A stretch of DNA of 64,000 nucleotides from an uncultured Acetatifactor sp. (GTDB lineage: Bacteria > Bacillota > Clostridia > Lachnospirales > Lachnospiraceae): the NCBI GenBank assembly GCA_910578215.1, contig CAJTPH010000021.1, positions 7,713 to 71,712 of the forward strand. The letters run 5' to 3'. Below are positions 17,683 to 26,394 of this stretch, piece after piece (position 1 is the stretch's first letter; each line of letters begins with the position of its first letter). The notes beneath the pieces are model-generated. The model saw only the letters and a program-made list of their open reading frames with translations, did not search any database and had not been told where the DNA came from. The position numbers and the translations under genes are program-made.

Positions 17683-18015
17683 GTGAACATCGGTTTTTGT
17701 ATGTGTATATGTTTGGTGCCCATATTGTGGCTGGTAGCCGCTTTTTTGGCAGTCTTAAAGGAGAAGGGCGCCCGGCTGCTGGCAGGCTTTAACGCTTTGC
17801 CTGCGCAGGAACAGGAGAGGTATGACCGGAGACGCATTGCCCGGGACGCCTCAAGGCAGTTTTTTTACTGGGGTCTTTTGTTTTTGGCAGGCGCTGGGCT
17901 GTGCCTTTGGATTTCGGCCTATGTGGCGATACCTGTTTACGGGGTTTGGATCGTGTTGTTTTTTAAGAATCTGCACCTGACGGCCGAGAAGGCTTTTGAG
18001 AAGTATAGGCTGTAG
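17683..18015 (+). CDS. DUF3784 small membrane protein
   Basis: About 110 residues with membrane helices near 5-25, 58-75 and 78-92. The loop KGARLLAGFNALPAQEQERYD is the DUF3784 signature. GGGAGG seven bases before the GTG at 17683 sets the start; the frame is open further upstream but overlaps the previous gene. The family often neighbours SdpI proteins, as here. Function unknown. Confidence 0.8.
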   Translation: MNIGFCMCICLVPILWLVAAFLAVLKEKGARLLAGFNALPAQEQERYDRRRIARDASRQFFYWGLLFLAGAGLCLWISAYVAIPVYGVWIVLFFKNLHLTAEKAFEKYRL

Positions 18016-18105
18016 CAGCTTTAGCCATGAGAGGAGGTCCTGCGGCACATATTGTAGCAGTACCGCGGAGGGCGTTGAAATTGCTGAGAAAACAGGAGGG
18101 ATATT

Positions 18106-18462
18106 ATGGGATTTTGGATATTTATGCTTTTTATGGCGGAGCTTCTGCCTGTGCTTATGATTCTGTTTGGGGTGTTGTTTTTCCGGTGTCCGCCGGAGGA
18201 TATCAATAAAGTCTACGGCTACCGTACCAGGCGCTCCATGGCAGATCAGAGCGCGTGGAATTTTGCACAGCGGTATTGGGGAAAATGCGCTCTTTACACC
18301 GGGGTTGTGGAGCTGGTGTTTATTGTGTTGTGCATGCTTCCCTGTGTGGGGAAGTCCGTGGATGATATCGGAATCTGGGGGTCAGTGGTAATACTTGCAG
18401 CGGCGGCAGCATTGATAGGAATTCCCATTGTTTTGACGGAGCGAGGGCTGAGGCGGCGGTAG
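18106..18462 (+). CDS. SdpI family membrane protein
   Basis: Integral membrane protein of 118 residues with three predicted helices. The loop VYGYRTRRSMADQSAWNFAQ is the SdpI family hallmark; in B. subtilis SdpI gives immunity to a peptide toxin and recruits the SdpR repressor. Here there is no SdpR or toxin nearby, so the immunity role is not shown. AGGAGGG precedes the ATG. It lies 90 bases after the DUF3784 gene. Confidence 0.88.
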   Translation: MGFWIFMLFMAELLPVLMILFGVLFFRCPPEDINKVYGYRTRRSMADQSAWNFAQRYWGKCALYTGVVELVFIVLCMLPCVGKSVDDIGIWGSVVILAAAAALIGIPIVLTERGLRRR

Positions 18463-18526
18463 AAAACAATGCTGTGCCGGATATAACCGTTAATCGTGGG
18501 AAGTTGAATTTAGGTTCAGACAGGGC

Positions 18527-18554
18527 TAAAGTTTTTTAACCACCTTGCCGAAAT
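18527..18554 (+). promoter_or_regulatory. Sigma-D (FliA)-like promoter
   Basis: TAAA, 16 bases, GCCGAAAT: close to the motility sigma factor consensus TAAA-N15-GCCGATAT. It is about 90 bases upstream of the DUF6033 gene. Consensus match only, with two deviations. Confidence 0.45.
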
Positions 18555-18642
18555 AGAGCGTAGGAGCAGGTGTAAACGCCTGTAGAAGAAAAAATACCGA
18601 TGCCGACGGAACGGTGTCAAGGAAGCTATGGAGGGCAATGGA

Positions 18643-19365
18643 ATGGGTATGGAAAAAATCGGAAGCGCCGACCTGTACCGCAGCAGTTTTTACGACAAGC
18701 CGTCACAGACTAAAAGGGAGACGGAGAGCACAAGGGCGAAGGGCGCCGATACCGCACACAAGCAGGTGTCTTTGAGCAGTGACGCGCAAAAGCTTCTCAA
18801 GGAGCTGAAAAAGAGCTACAATAACATGGATTTTATTGTGGCGGATTATAAGACTGACGAGGAAGCGGCTTCCTATCTGTCCCGGGGAACCAATGATTAC
18901 AGTGTGCTGATTTCTCCGGAGGAGCTGGAGAAGATGGCGGCAGACAAAGATGTCAAGGAAAAGAACCTGAAGACTCTGGACGAGGCGGTTGCGAAGCTGG
19001 ACGAGGTAAAAGGACAGCTGGGGGACAAGGCGGACGAGGTATCACGCATCGGCATAGTGATCGGCGGAGACGGTGAGGTGTCTTATTTTGCAGAGCTTGA
19101 AAAGTCCAGCGAAAAGCAGCGTGAGCGCATAGAGCAGCAGCGCGCGGACAAAAAGGAAGAGGCCAAAAAGGCCGAAGAAAAAAGCTCCGGTCCAGGGAAG
19201 GCGGAGGAATTGTCAGGTAAGGCGTCCGCGAAGCGTCCGTCAAAGCATACGACCGTATTTGCCAGCTCTGTGGAGGAGCTTGCCGAGAAGATAGGCAATG
19301 TGGATTGGAGCGCAGTGAAGGAAGAAGAACCGATGAACGGACAGCGGTTTAACCTTACAATATAA
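18643..19365 (+). CDS. DUF6033 family protein
   Basis: Protein of about 240 residues that I place in DUF6033 by the stretch VSLSSDAQKLLKELKKSYNN, then MDFIVADYKTDEEAASYLSRG and VLISPEELEKMA. The second half is a charged helix (Glu/Lys/Gln-rich, about 130-195). The family is common in motile Lachnospiraceae and of unknown function; the sigma-D-like promoter upstream suggests a link with motility. I chose the ATG at 18643 because GGAGGG lies seven bases before it; ATG at 18628 is possible. Confidence 0.72.
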   Translation: MGMEKIGSADLYRSSFYDKPSQTKRETESTRAKGADTAHKQVSLSSDAQKLLKELKKSYNNMDFIVADYKTDEEAASYLSRGTNDYSVLISPEELEKMAADKDVKEKNLKTLDEAVAKLDEVKGQLGDKADEVSRIGIVIGGDGEVSYFAELEKSSEKQRERIEQQRADKKEEAKKAEEKSSGPGKAEELSGKASAKRPSKHTTVFASSVEELAEKIGNVDWSAVKEEEPMNGQRFNLTI

Positions 19366-19432
19366 GTATGCCTCAAATGGAAAGTCTGCTTGCATGGTTT
19401 TGGGCGGGCAGTCCTAAATGCGAAAAACAACG

Positions 19433-19470
19433 TGGGACGGTATCGCTGCGGCGCGGTACCGTCTGCTTTT
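19433..19470 (+). terminator. Terminator after the DUF6033 gene
   Basis: GACGGTA at 19436-19442 pairs with TACCGTC at 19457-19463 around a GC-rich loop, followed by TGCTTTT. The T-run is short, so it may be a weak terminator. Confidence 0.5.
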
Positions 19471-19546
19471 ATAGCGAAGCGCCATGTCGTAAATGCGGGG
19501 ATTACAGGCTTCCTGCAATACATGGGACCGGAAGGGGAGGGCGTCA

Positions 19547-20233
19547 ATGGACCGGATCGGAATTTTATGCGCCAGCGACACGGAGCTGGCTCCGTTCCTT
19601 GAGCATATACGGCAGTGCTCCACAAGAGAAAAAGCAATGCTGAAATTTTATGCGGGAACGATAGGGCGGACGGAGGTAATCGCGGTATACAGCGGCGTCT
19701 GCAAGGTAAACGCTGCGATTGCCGCCCAAATATTGATCGATGAGTTTCATGTGGACAGTATTATAAACGCGGGCACGGCGGGAGGAATGGACGAAGGCGT
19801 CAGGATTTTTGACACTGTCGTGTCAGAACAGACCGCGTATCATGATGTGGCAGAAGACATTCTGACCGAGTTTCACCCATGGCTGGAATCCAATTGGTTC
19901 CGTGCGGACTCAAGACTGCTTACCGCGGCCAGGGAGTACGGAGCGAAGGCGGCGTCTCCAGTTTTGTTTGGCAGGACGGTAACAGGCGAGCAGTTTATCG
20001 AGGATGACAAAAGGGCGGAAATCAACGAGAAATATGCGCCTCTTTCCGTTGACATGGAGACGGCGGGTATTGCCCATGTTTGCTATGTAAACAGGATTCC
20101 GTTTTTGAGCGTGCGGACCGTCACGGATACCGCAGAGCACATGGGGGTTGAAAATTTTGAAAAGAATTGTGAGATTGCCTCCCGGAAATCTATGGAGATC
20201 GTTTTGGGAATTTTGGAATATCTTGTCGGGTAA
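19547..20233 (+). CDS. mtnN: 5'-methylthioadenosine/S-adenosylhomocysteine nucleosidase
   Basis: Hydrolyses MTA and SAH to adenine plus the thioribose, feeding methionine salvage and, through LuxS where present, AI-2. About 228 residues, starting MDRIGILCAS. INAGTAGGMD, the Glu in VDMETAGIAHVCY and the Asp in VRTVTDTAEH are the known active-site segments. GGGAGG precedes the ATG; the longer upstream frame is not coding. Confidence 0.93.
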   Translation: MDRIGILCASDTELAPFLEHIRQCSTREKAMLKFYAGTIGRTEVIAVYSGVCKVNAAIAAQILIDEFHVDSIINAGTAGGMDEGVRIFDTVVSEQTAYHDVAEDILTEFHPWLESNWFRADSRLLTAAREYGAKAASPVLFGRTVTGEQFIEDDKRAEINEKYAPLSVDMETAGIAHVCYVNRIPFLSVRTVTDTAEHMGVENFEKNCEIASRKSMEIVLGILEYLVG

Positions 20234-20271
20234 ATAAAGGATATCATAAAAAGAAGGTAATGGAGGACGTT

Positions 20272-20922
20272 ATGAAAAAGATTTGGAAAAGACTTACGGT
20301 TGTGTTTTTGGCAGTTGTCATGCTCGCCGTTATTACATCCTGCGGGAAGAAAGATCAGGAGCCGGACGACAATGACGGGCAGGTGTCGGATCAAGGGGGA
20401 AACGACGAGGACGGGCATACTTATTATAATGTAGAAATCACAATTAAGGATTACGGCACCGTCAAGGTGGAGCTGGACGCTACGGCGGCTCCTATCACGG
20501 TGGAAAACTTTATCAAGCTTGCCAACGATGGCTTTTATGACGGATTGACCTTCCATCGTGTTGTAAAGGGCTTTGTGATTCAGGGCGGCGATCCTCTGGG
20601 CACCGGAATGGGCGGCTCCGACGAGCAGATTAAGGGCGAGTTTTCCGCCAACGGTGTGAGCAACGGTCTGTCACATACCCGCGGCGCTATTTCCATGGCG
20701 CGCTCAAAGTCATTTGACAGTGCAAGCTCTCAGTTTTTTATCGTTCATGAGGACAGCGTATATTTGGACGGTCAATATGCATGCTTCGGATATGTGACGG
20801 AGGGGATGGAGGTCGTGGACGCCATCTGCGACGCAGTGGCTGCGGTTGACAGCACAGGAAACGTTTTAAAGCAAGACCAGCCGGTTATTGAAAGCGTTAA
20901 GGTGATTGATTCCGACGAGTAA
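20272..20922 (+). CDS. Lipoprotein peptidyl-prolyl isomerase (cyclophilin type)
   Basis: Secreted folding catalyst anchored by lipid. The N-terminus MKKIWKRLTVVFLAVVMLAV ends in the lipobox VITSC. A Asp/Gly-rich linker (about 25-50) leads to a cyclophilin domain with FHRVVKGFVIQGGDP, GAISMARSK, SSQFFIV and YACFGYV. The ATG at 20272 has GGAGG upstream and begins a proper signal peptide; an ATG twelve bases earlier is less likely. A strong terminator follows. Confidence 0.93.
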   Translation: MKKIWKRLTVVFLAVVMLAVITSCGKKDQEPDDNDGQVSDQGGNDEDGHTYYNVEITIKDYGTVKVELDATAAPITVENFIKLANDGFYDGLTFHRVVKGFVIQGGDPLGTGMGGSDEQIKGEFSANGVSNGLSHTRGAISMARSKSFDSASSQFFIVHEDSVYLDGQYACFGYVTEGMEVVDAICDAVAAVDSTGNVLKQDQPVIESVKVIDSDE

Positions 20923-20984
20923 GCCTGGCGGACATGCCTTAAGTTTTATACCGGGCGGCATTTATGAATGTATTGTACTATTTG

Positions 20985-21019
20985 GGTGTCACATTGCACA
21001 ATGTGACACCTGTTTTATA
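20985..21019 (+). terminator. Strong terminator after the cyclophilin gene
   Basis: A perfect 12-bp inverted repeat (GGTGTCACATTG and its complement) with a two-base loop, followed by TGTTTTAT. Confidence 0.85.
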
Positions 21020-21223
21020 TGAGCAATTTTCACAAACATTATTTTTTTATTTATAATTTGCTGACAATTTCGGGTTTAATCTGTTAAAATTAGGATATAA
21101 TGTGTTTTAGTGGGAAATGGACATGCCTGCATGGTGCGGCTTGTGATTGTAAGCGTGCCGGAGTGCGGGGATTTGCAGGCTGGAACGGATGCAGCCGGCA
21201 GACAGGCGGAAAGGAGGCTTTTT

Positions 21224-21727
21224 GTGTTTGAAATTGGCGAATATGTAGTTTGCGGCAACAAGGGCGTCTGCGTTGTGGAAGATGTCACGAAGTTGAATAT
21301 TTCCGATGTGGACAAGGAGAGGGAATATTATATCTTAAAGCCGTTATATATGGCGGGCAGCACGGTTTATGTGCCGGTAGACTCCTCGGAGAAATCCATG
21401 CGCAGGGTGTTGAAGCGCGACGAGGCACAGGAGCTGATCAAGGGGATTCCTGATATTCCGCTTCTGGTCATCACTAATGAAAAGCTGTCGGAACAGATGT
21501 ACCGGGAGTGTATCAAGACCAATGACTGCCAGGAGCTGATCAAGATAATTAAAACCATTTATATGAGAAAGCAGAAGCGCATTCAGGCGGGAAGAAAGGT
21601 CACGGCGGTGGACGCCAAATATTTCCACATGGCTGAGGACAGTCTGTACGGCGAGCTTGCGGTGGCTCTGGAAATGCCCAAGGACGAGGTGGAGAGCTAT
21701 ATCACCAGAGAGATGAACAGGGAGTGA
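21224..21727 (+). CDS. CarD family transcriptional regulator
   Basis: RNA-polymerase-binding protein of 167 residues. The N-terminal Tudor-like domain (FEIGEYVVCGNKGVCVVED, then YYILKPLY and STVYVPVD) binds the beta subunit; the rest is a helical domain. In clostridia such proteins modulate promoter open complexes. The start is the GTG at 21224, with AAAGGAGG seven bases before; the upstream open frame is not coding. A TATAAT at 21096 is the likely -10 element. Confidence 0.9.
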   Translation: MFEIGEYVVCGNKGVCVVEDVTKLNISDVDKEREYYILKPLYMAGSTVYVPVDSSEKSMRRVLKRDEAQELIKGIPDIPLLVITNEKLSEQMYRECIKTNDCQELIKIIKTIYMRKQKRIQAGRKVTAVDAKYFHMAEDSLYGELAVALEMPKDEVESYITREMNRE

Positions 21728-21771
21728 CGGATTTGTCCAACCTATAAAATATTTTGTTACTTCGGGGATGA

Positions 21772-21802
21772 ATGCTCTTGGTTTTATCAAGAGCATTTTT
21801 TT
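21772..21802 (+). terminator. Terminator after the CarD gene
   Basis: ATGCTCTTG and CAAGAGCAT form a 9-bp stem with a 7-base loop, followed by a run of T. Confidence 0.88.
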
Positions 21803-22188
21803 GTGTGCAGGCAGGGAAAAATCCGTTCCGCTGCCTGACAGACGGGCCGGAGGGCGGAAGCGAAGCATGGCTTTCCATGCTGTTTGTGGCACAGGCTTTC
21901 CAGCGTCAGAGGATTGGTTCCTTTGCGGTCAAAAGCGCGGAGAAATATGTAAGAGCAAAATCACAGCCCTTTACTCCCGCCTATCCGTGGGGGACGAGAA
22001 CAGAAACACTCTATGGTTATGTGAAAGCCCCCGACTTGATGAAAAATTTAAGTCCATAGGGGAACAACAGCCACGCAGAAAGGAGGATATGGAGCGATAA
22101 CAGACAGGGCGGCGGGATAGTCAATGCCTGTCACCGCCGCCCTGTTTTGGACTTTTATTAGACCGATAAACTGAAAGCTGCAGTCTTA
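21803..22188. other. Intergenic region with possible recombinase relic and hairpin
   Basis: No complete gene. One frame contains KSKITALYSRLSVGDEN near 21950-22010, which resembles the first residues of large serine recombinases (KITALYxRLSxDDE), but the match is short. A ribosome-binding-like AGGAGG at 22081 is followed by only three codons. A GC-rich hairpin ends the region. Confidence 0.35.
22104..22148. terminator. GC-rich hairpin, possible bidirectional terminator
   Basis: ACAGGGCGGCGG at 22104-22115 pairs perfectly with 22134-22145, followed by TTTT on the plus strand. It lies 41 bases beyond the stop of the minus-strand gene 22189-22653 and could serve it too. Confidence 0.55.
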
Positions 22189-22653
22189 TTAAAGTCTATT
22201 TTCACCGGGGGTATACTTCTTAATAAGCACCTTTTCGCCGGGAAGTGTTTGAAATAATTCCTGCATGACTCTGCCGCCAAACTCTTGAATAGGATCGTCT
22301 TCAGATAATTTTGGGGGATAATCACTCATAATAGTAACATACAAATTCCAGATAATTTCCTCATCTGAAAACTTAATACGCCCATTCTTCTCCCGATTAG
22401 GGTACAACTCTAAAAATAGATTGCTGACCCTATGGCTGAACCGATAGATATGGTCATACTCTGGCGGCTCCGCATCTGGTGTTGAGCGTCCAAATGGACC
22501 AGTTGATTTTATCATGTTCAGTCCTTTCGGAATGCGGGAATCGTGAATTTCTTTGGCGATTTTGCTGTTTGCCTTTTTGAATATTTTAATGATATCCTGT
22601 TCCGGTAATTCACCTGTTTTTAATCCATATTCATACATGCCAGGTTCAAGCAT
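22189..22653 (-). CDS. Hypothetical protein, 154 residues
   Basis: A real-looking gene: AGGAGG lies six bases before the ATG and the reading frame is well formed. No membrane helices or signal peptide. The sequence is mixed alpha/beta with MIKSTGPFGRSTPDAEPPEY and a helical middle. I recognise no family. It is flanked by repeat relics on both sides and has AT-rich codon use, suggesting acquired DNA. Confidence 0.6.
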   Translation of the reverse strand: MLEPGMYEYGLKTGELPEQDIIKIFKKANSKIAKEIHDSRIPKGLNMIKSTGPFGRSTPDAEPPEYDHIYRFSHRVSNLFLELYPNREKNGRIKFSDEEIIWNLYVTIMSDYPPKLSEDDPIQEFGGRVMQELFQTLPGEKVLIKKYTPGENRL

Positions 22654-22731
22654 TTTTCATCCTCCTGTAAATCCCGATTATCAGTTTGTACTGAAAAAGA
22701 TTATACTATATCCAACAACGAAAAGCAATTT

Positions 22732-22832
22732 GCACTTTGCCACGTTCCGACTATCCAGATGGTCAAGGGACGAGTAGTATTTTTCGCAAAGTGCGCGGAA
22801 AAATCTCCACTCTTAAACCCTTGACCGTCTGG
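22732..22832. repeat. Two interleaved inverted repeats (pseudoknot order)
   Basis: Arm A GCACTTTGC (22732-22740) pairs with A' at 22786-22794. Arm B (22755-22769, CCAGATGGTCAAGGG) pairs with B' at 22818-22832 with one mismatch that is a G-U pair in RNA read on the plus strand. The order A-B-A'-B' cannot form two independent hairpins and is that of an H-type pseudoknot or of composite recombination sites. Confidence 0.7.
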
Positions 22833-22904
22833 ATTTTTGCCGTTGCCATTTCGCCGCCGAAAACGGCTTCTAACCGTCCACAGGCGCGTTTTGCGCCCGT
22901 TCTT

Positions 22905-22976
22905 CCTGCCCGTTTCCCGCCGCGCTGAAAAGTTTTGCGTCAATAACTCAAAAAAGCACTTGACAAAACGCTTCAT
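22905..22976 (-). repeat. Dispersed repeat, copy B
   Basis: Reverse complement of copy A at 10579-10652, including the start MKRFVKCFFEL. Here the frame continues for 91 codons (to 22701) but crosses the interleaved inverted repeats and has no ribosome-binding site, so I do not call a gene. Confidence 0.8.
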
Positions 22977-23079
22977 GCTGTAACGATCCGTGCGCGGTTT
23001 GAATTACCAGAATATTTTTAAGAAAAGTACTTTACTTTTTTCTCTAAAAGGAATAATATAATAGCACAAAGCAGGAAGT

Positions 23080-23356
23080 TACAGCCGGGCTTTGCATTAT
23101 AGACAAAGCGTCGATGAGGACAGTAAGCTGTGAAGGACAGCAGAGAGAACCGCCGCGGGAGCTTCCGCGCGCTGAAAGCGGTTTTATCCGAGGGCAGCCC
23201 AAGACCACCTCAGAGCGGCTTTAATACAGCCCGGGAGCTCCCGTTACAGAGTAAATGAAGTGGCAGGCGTCCGCGATTGTGCGGAGGGCTGTAACAAGGG
23301 TGGAACCGCGTGTGGAAATACGTCCCTTGCAATAGAAATATTGCAGGGGATTTTTT
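23080..23356 (+). promoter_or_regulatory. T-box riboswitch (threonine) controlling thrS
   Basis: Leader RNA that reads uncharged tRNA-Thr and prevents termination. The invariant T-box AAGGGTGGAACCGCG is at 23296-23310; an AGTA-type stem I segment (GATGAGGACAGTAAG) lies near 23115. A candidate specifier ACC (23204-23206 or 23207-23209) stands before TCAGAGCGG, fitting threonine. The terminator is a 12-bp stem 23323-23334/23339-23350 with GAAA loop and six T. A TATAAT at 23057-23062 is the probable -10 element. Confidence 0.93.
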
Positions 23357-23492
23357 ATGCGAACGGGCGTTCAAGGGAAAAATGTCAGCAGAAGCTGACG
23401 GACGCCCCATGTGCCGATAGGGGAAGGTAAACCTTCTTTCCTTGATTGCGCAGAGGCAGTCCCCTGCCACGTTTGAGAAAGGAAGAAGATAA

Positions 23493-25448
23493 ATGAAGAT
23501 TACATTGAAGGACGGCTCCGTGAAGGAGTATGGGGAGAGCAGGAGTATTTATGATATTGCCCTTGACATCAGCGAGGGTCTTGCACGGGCGGCGTGCTGC
23601 GCGAAGGTGGACGGCAGAGTCGCGGACTTAAGGACCGTGCTTGACGGGGACTGTGAGCTGAGTATCTGCACTGCAAGAGATGAGGAGGGGCTTGCGGCGA
23701 TCCGCCACACTGCGTCCCATGTGCTTGCGGAGGCGGTAAAGAATCTGTTCCCCGACGCTAAGCTTACCATAGGTCCCAGCATCGACACAGGGTTTTACTA
23801 TGACTTTGACCATGCGCCTTTCTCCAGGGAGGACCTGGACGCTCTGGAGGCGGAGATGAAGAAGATCATCAAAAGGGGCGCGAAGCTGGAGAAGTTTACC
23901 TTGCCCAGAGCCGAGGCGATTAAGTTTATGGAGGAAAAGGGAGAACCCTATAAGGTGGAGCTGATAAGTGATCTGCCGGAGGATGCGGAGATTTCCTTCT
24001 ACAGCCAGGGAGATTTTGTGGACCTGTGCGCCGGCCCTCATCTGATGAGCACCAAGGGCATCAAGGCATTTAAGCTGACCTCCTCCTCCATGGCATATTG
24101 GAGAGGGGACTCCAGCAAGGCGAGCCTGCAGCGTATTTATGGCACGGCTTACAATACCAAGGAGGATCTGGAGGCGCATCTGGCGCGTATGGAGGATGCG
24201 AAGCGCCGTGACCACAACAGGCTGGGGCGTGAGATGGATCTGTTTACCACCGTGGACGTCATCGGTCAGGGGCTGCCGCTGTTTACCCCCAGAGGGACAA
24301 AGATGATTATGAAGCTTCAGAGGTGGATTGAGGATCTGGAGGATAAGGAATGGGGCTATATGCGTACCAGGACCCCGCTGATGGCAAAATCCGACCTGTA
24401 CAAAATTTCGGGGCACTGGGATCACTATAAGGAAGGTATGTTTGTCTTTGGGGATGAGGAGAACGATAAGGAGGTCTATGCCCTTCGGCCCATGACCTGT
24501 CCGTTCCAGTACTATGTATTTAAGAATTCCCAGAAATCCTACCGCGACCTGCCCTGCCGTTACAGCGAGACCTCCACTCTTTTCCGCAACGAGGATTCCG
24601 GCGAGATGCACGGGCTGACCCGCGTGCGTCAGTTTACCATCACCGAAGGGCATCTGATCGTAAGACCCGACCAGATGGTGGAGGAGTTTAAGGGCTGTCT
24701 TGCGTTGGCAAAATACTGCCTGGAGACCCTGGGTGTGGAGGAGGATGTGACCTATCATCTGTCCAAATGGGACCCGGAAAACCGTGAGAAATATATTGGG
24801 GAACCGGAAGTGTGGGAGGAGACCCAGCAGCACATGCGGGATATCATGAACGAGCTGCAGATTCCCTATGTGGAGGACGTTGGAGAGGCGGCGTTCTACG
24901 GACCCAAGATCGATATCAACGCGAAAAACGTATACGGAAAAGAAGACACCATGATCACGATTCAGTGGGATGCCTTGCTGGCGGAGCAGTTCGACATGTA
25001 TTATATTGACCAGAACGGCGACAAGGTCCGTCCCTATATCATTCACAGGACTTCTATGGGATGCTACGAGAGGACTCTGGCATGGCTTATTGAGAAATAT
25101 GCGGGCAAATTCCCCACATGGATGTGCCCGGAGCAGGTGCGCGTGCTGCCGATTTCCGAGAAGTATGCCGATTATGCCGAGAATGTCAGGAAGGCGCTTC
25201 GAGTGGCGGATGTGGATGCCACCGTGGATAACCGCTCCGAGAAGATCGGCTTTAAGATCCGCGAGGCAAGACTGGCAAAGGTGCCCTATATGCTGATCGT
25301 GGGCGAAAAGGAGGAGGCGGACGGTCTGGTCTCCGTCAGGAGCCGTTTCGCGGGCGACGAGGGACAGAAGCCCCTTGCGGAGTTCCTGGCCCAGATCTGT
25401 GAGGAGATCCGCACTAAGGAAATCCGCAGGGAAGAAGTGCAGGAATAA
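23493..25448 (+). CDS. thrS: Threonyl-tRNA synthetase
   Basis: Charges tRNA-Thr. The 651 residues show an N-terminal TGS domain (1-62), the editing domain with HTASHVLAEAV and YDFDHAPFSREDL, the class II core with RPMTCPFQYYVFK (zinc-binding Cys), RYSETSTLFRNEDSGEMHGL and GCYERTLAWLIEKYAG, and a C-terminal anticodon-binding domain (about 540-645). The ATG is 137 bases after the T-box terminator; AGAAAGGAAG precedes it. Confidence 0.97.
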   Translation: MKITLKDGSVKEYGESRSIYDIALDISEGLARAACCAKVDGRVADLRTVLDGDCELSICTARDEEGLAAIRHTASHVLAEAVKNLFPDAKLTIGPSIDTGFYYDFDHAPFSREDLDALEAEMKKIIKRGAKLEKFTLPRAEAIKFMEEKGEPYKVELISDLPEDAEISFYSQGDFVDLCAGPHLMSTKGIKAFKLTSSSMAYWRGDSSKASLQRIYGTAYNTKEDLEAHLARMEDAKRRDHNRLGREMDLFTTVDVIGQGLPLFTPRGTKMIMKLQRWIEDLEDKEWGYMRTRTPLMAKSDLYKISGHWDHYKEGMFVFGDEENDKEVYALRPMTCPFQYYVFKNSQKSYRDLPCRYSETSTLFRNEDSGEMHGLTRVRQFTITEGHLIVRPDQMVEEFKGCLALAKYCLETLGVEEDVTYHLSKWDPENREKYIGEPEVWEETQQHMRDIMNELQIPYVEDVGEAAFYGPKIDINAKNVYGKEDTMITIQWDALLAEQFDMYYIDQNGDKVRPYIIHRTSMGCYERTLAWLIEKYAGKFPTWMCPEQVRVLPISEKYADYAENVRKALRVADVDATVDNRSEKIGFKIREARLAKVPYMLIVGEKEEADGLVSVRSRFAGDEGQKPLAEFLAQICEEIRTKEIRREEVQE

Positions 25449-25495
25449 CGAGTAAAAGGTCAAGATGAACGGCGAACAGAGCCCTATTATCATAT

Positions 25496-25525
25496 AACCG
25501 CTTGCGAAAACGCAGGCGGTTTTTT
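25496..25525 (+). terminator. Terminator after thrS
   Basis: AACCGC-TTGCG and CGCAG-GCGGTT with an AAAA loop, followed by a run of T. Confidence 0.88.
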
Positions 25526-25631
25526 GATCTAAGGAGTGTGAAAAAACACTCCAAAATTAATATTTATCGTAAATTAATTATTGACTTTCGTATATCCTTG
25601 CGCTATAATCGCTATGTAGGAGGTAAAGAAG

Positions 25632-26174
25632 ATGAAACCAAGTCAGGAAAAAATCAGGGACATGAGTAAGAAAATAAGTATTATACTCAGGTTGGGTTTT
25701 ATTGTATCGAATGTTATCGTAATATTATCCTTAATTGCAATCGGCATTTTAGTATTTTTGGGAGAAGAAACGAAATCATCTTTTCTTGCCGCATTTGATG
25801 TTACGGCGATTAATGGAACAACAATAAGTATCGAGGCACGGTCCCTTTTGATTATGTTTATATTTATGCTCATTGATACAATACTTATCTCTCTTGCAAT
25901 ATTTTTTGTCTATGCAGTTTTTGATGAACTTAGAAAAGGCTTTACGCCATTTTCACATGAAAATACTGCCCGAATAAAAAAAATTGCAATTATAACGGCT
26001 ATTTTGAGCATAGTTGGAAGCTGCTCCGATGCATTGGTGGATTATTATACCATTGGAGAATTAACATGGCGGGTTAATATTATCGGGATGATAGTTGCGA
26101 TAATTATTTATTGTATTTCATTAATATTTAGTTATGGCTGTGACTTGCAAAGGGAATCAGATGAAACATTGTGA
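25632..26174 (+). CDS. DUF2975 membrane protein
   Basis: Four-helix membrane protein of 180 residues (helices near 20-42, 72-98, 116-136, 146-170) of the DUF2975 family. DELRKGFTPFSHENTARIKK in the cytosolic loop is the family signature. It is followed by a small Cro/CI-type regulator, the standard pair (YoaS/YozG in B. subtilis) whose role is unknown. AGGAGG precedes the ATG. The three genes here are AT-rich compared with thrS. Confidence 0.87.
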   Translation: MKPSQEKIRDMSKKISIILRLGFIVSNVIVILSLIAIGILVFLGEETKSSFLAAFDVTAINGTTISIEARSLLIMFIFMLIDTILISLAIFFVYAVFDELRKGFTPFSHENTARIKKIAIITAILSIVGSCSDALVDYYTIGELTWRVNIIGMIVAIIIYCISLIFSYGCDLQRESDETL

Positions 26175-26183
26175 GGTGATAAA

Positions 26184-26393
26184 TTGCCAATAATTATGAG
26201 ATTGGACAGGGTAATGGCAGATAGAAAAATGTCTTTAAAAGAGTTATCTGAAAAAGTAGGCGTTGCCAATGTCAATTTGTCCAAGATGAAAACAGGAAAA
26301 ATCAGTGCAATTCGTTTTTCGACTTTAGAAGCAATATGTGAGGTTCTGGATTGCCAGCCGGGGGATATTTTAGAATATAAAAAAGGAGATTAA
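26184..26393 (+). CDS. Small HTH (Cro/CI, YozG-like) regulator
   Basis: DNA-binding protein of 69 residues: RLDRVMADRKMSLKELSEKV, NVNLSKMKTGK and FSTLEAICEVLDCQPGDILEY give the helix-turn-helix fold of the type paired with DUF2975. The start is the TTG at 26184, four bases after GAGGTGA; the family N-terminus fits it. Nine bases separate it from the DUF2975 stop. Confidence 0.92.
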   Translation: MPIIMRLDRVMADRKMSLKELSEKVGVANVNLSKMKTGKISAIRFSTLEAICEVLDCQPGDILEYKKGD

Positions 26394-26394
26394 A

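Noticed and set aside
21950..22010. An N-terminal serine recombinase fragment.
   Set aside because: The resemblance covers only about 17 residues (KITALYSRLSVGDE region), too short to call; mentioned as a possible relic only.
22701..22976. A 91-codon minus-strand frame starting MKRFVKCFFEL.
   Set aside because: It overlaps the dispersed repeat and the interleaved inverted repeats, has no ribosome-binding site, and copy A of the repeat stops after 11 codons, so it is not a conserved gene.
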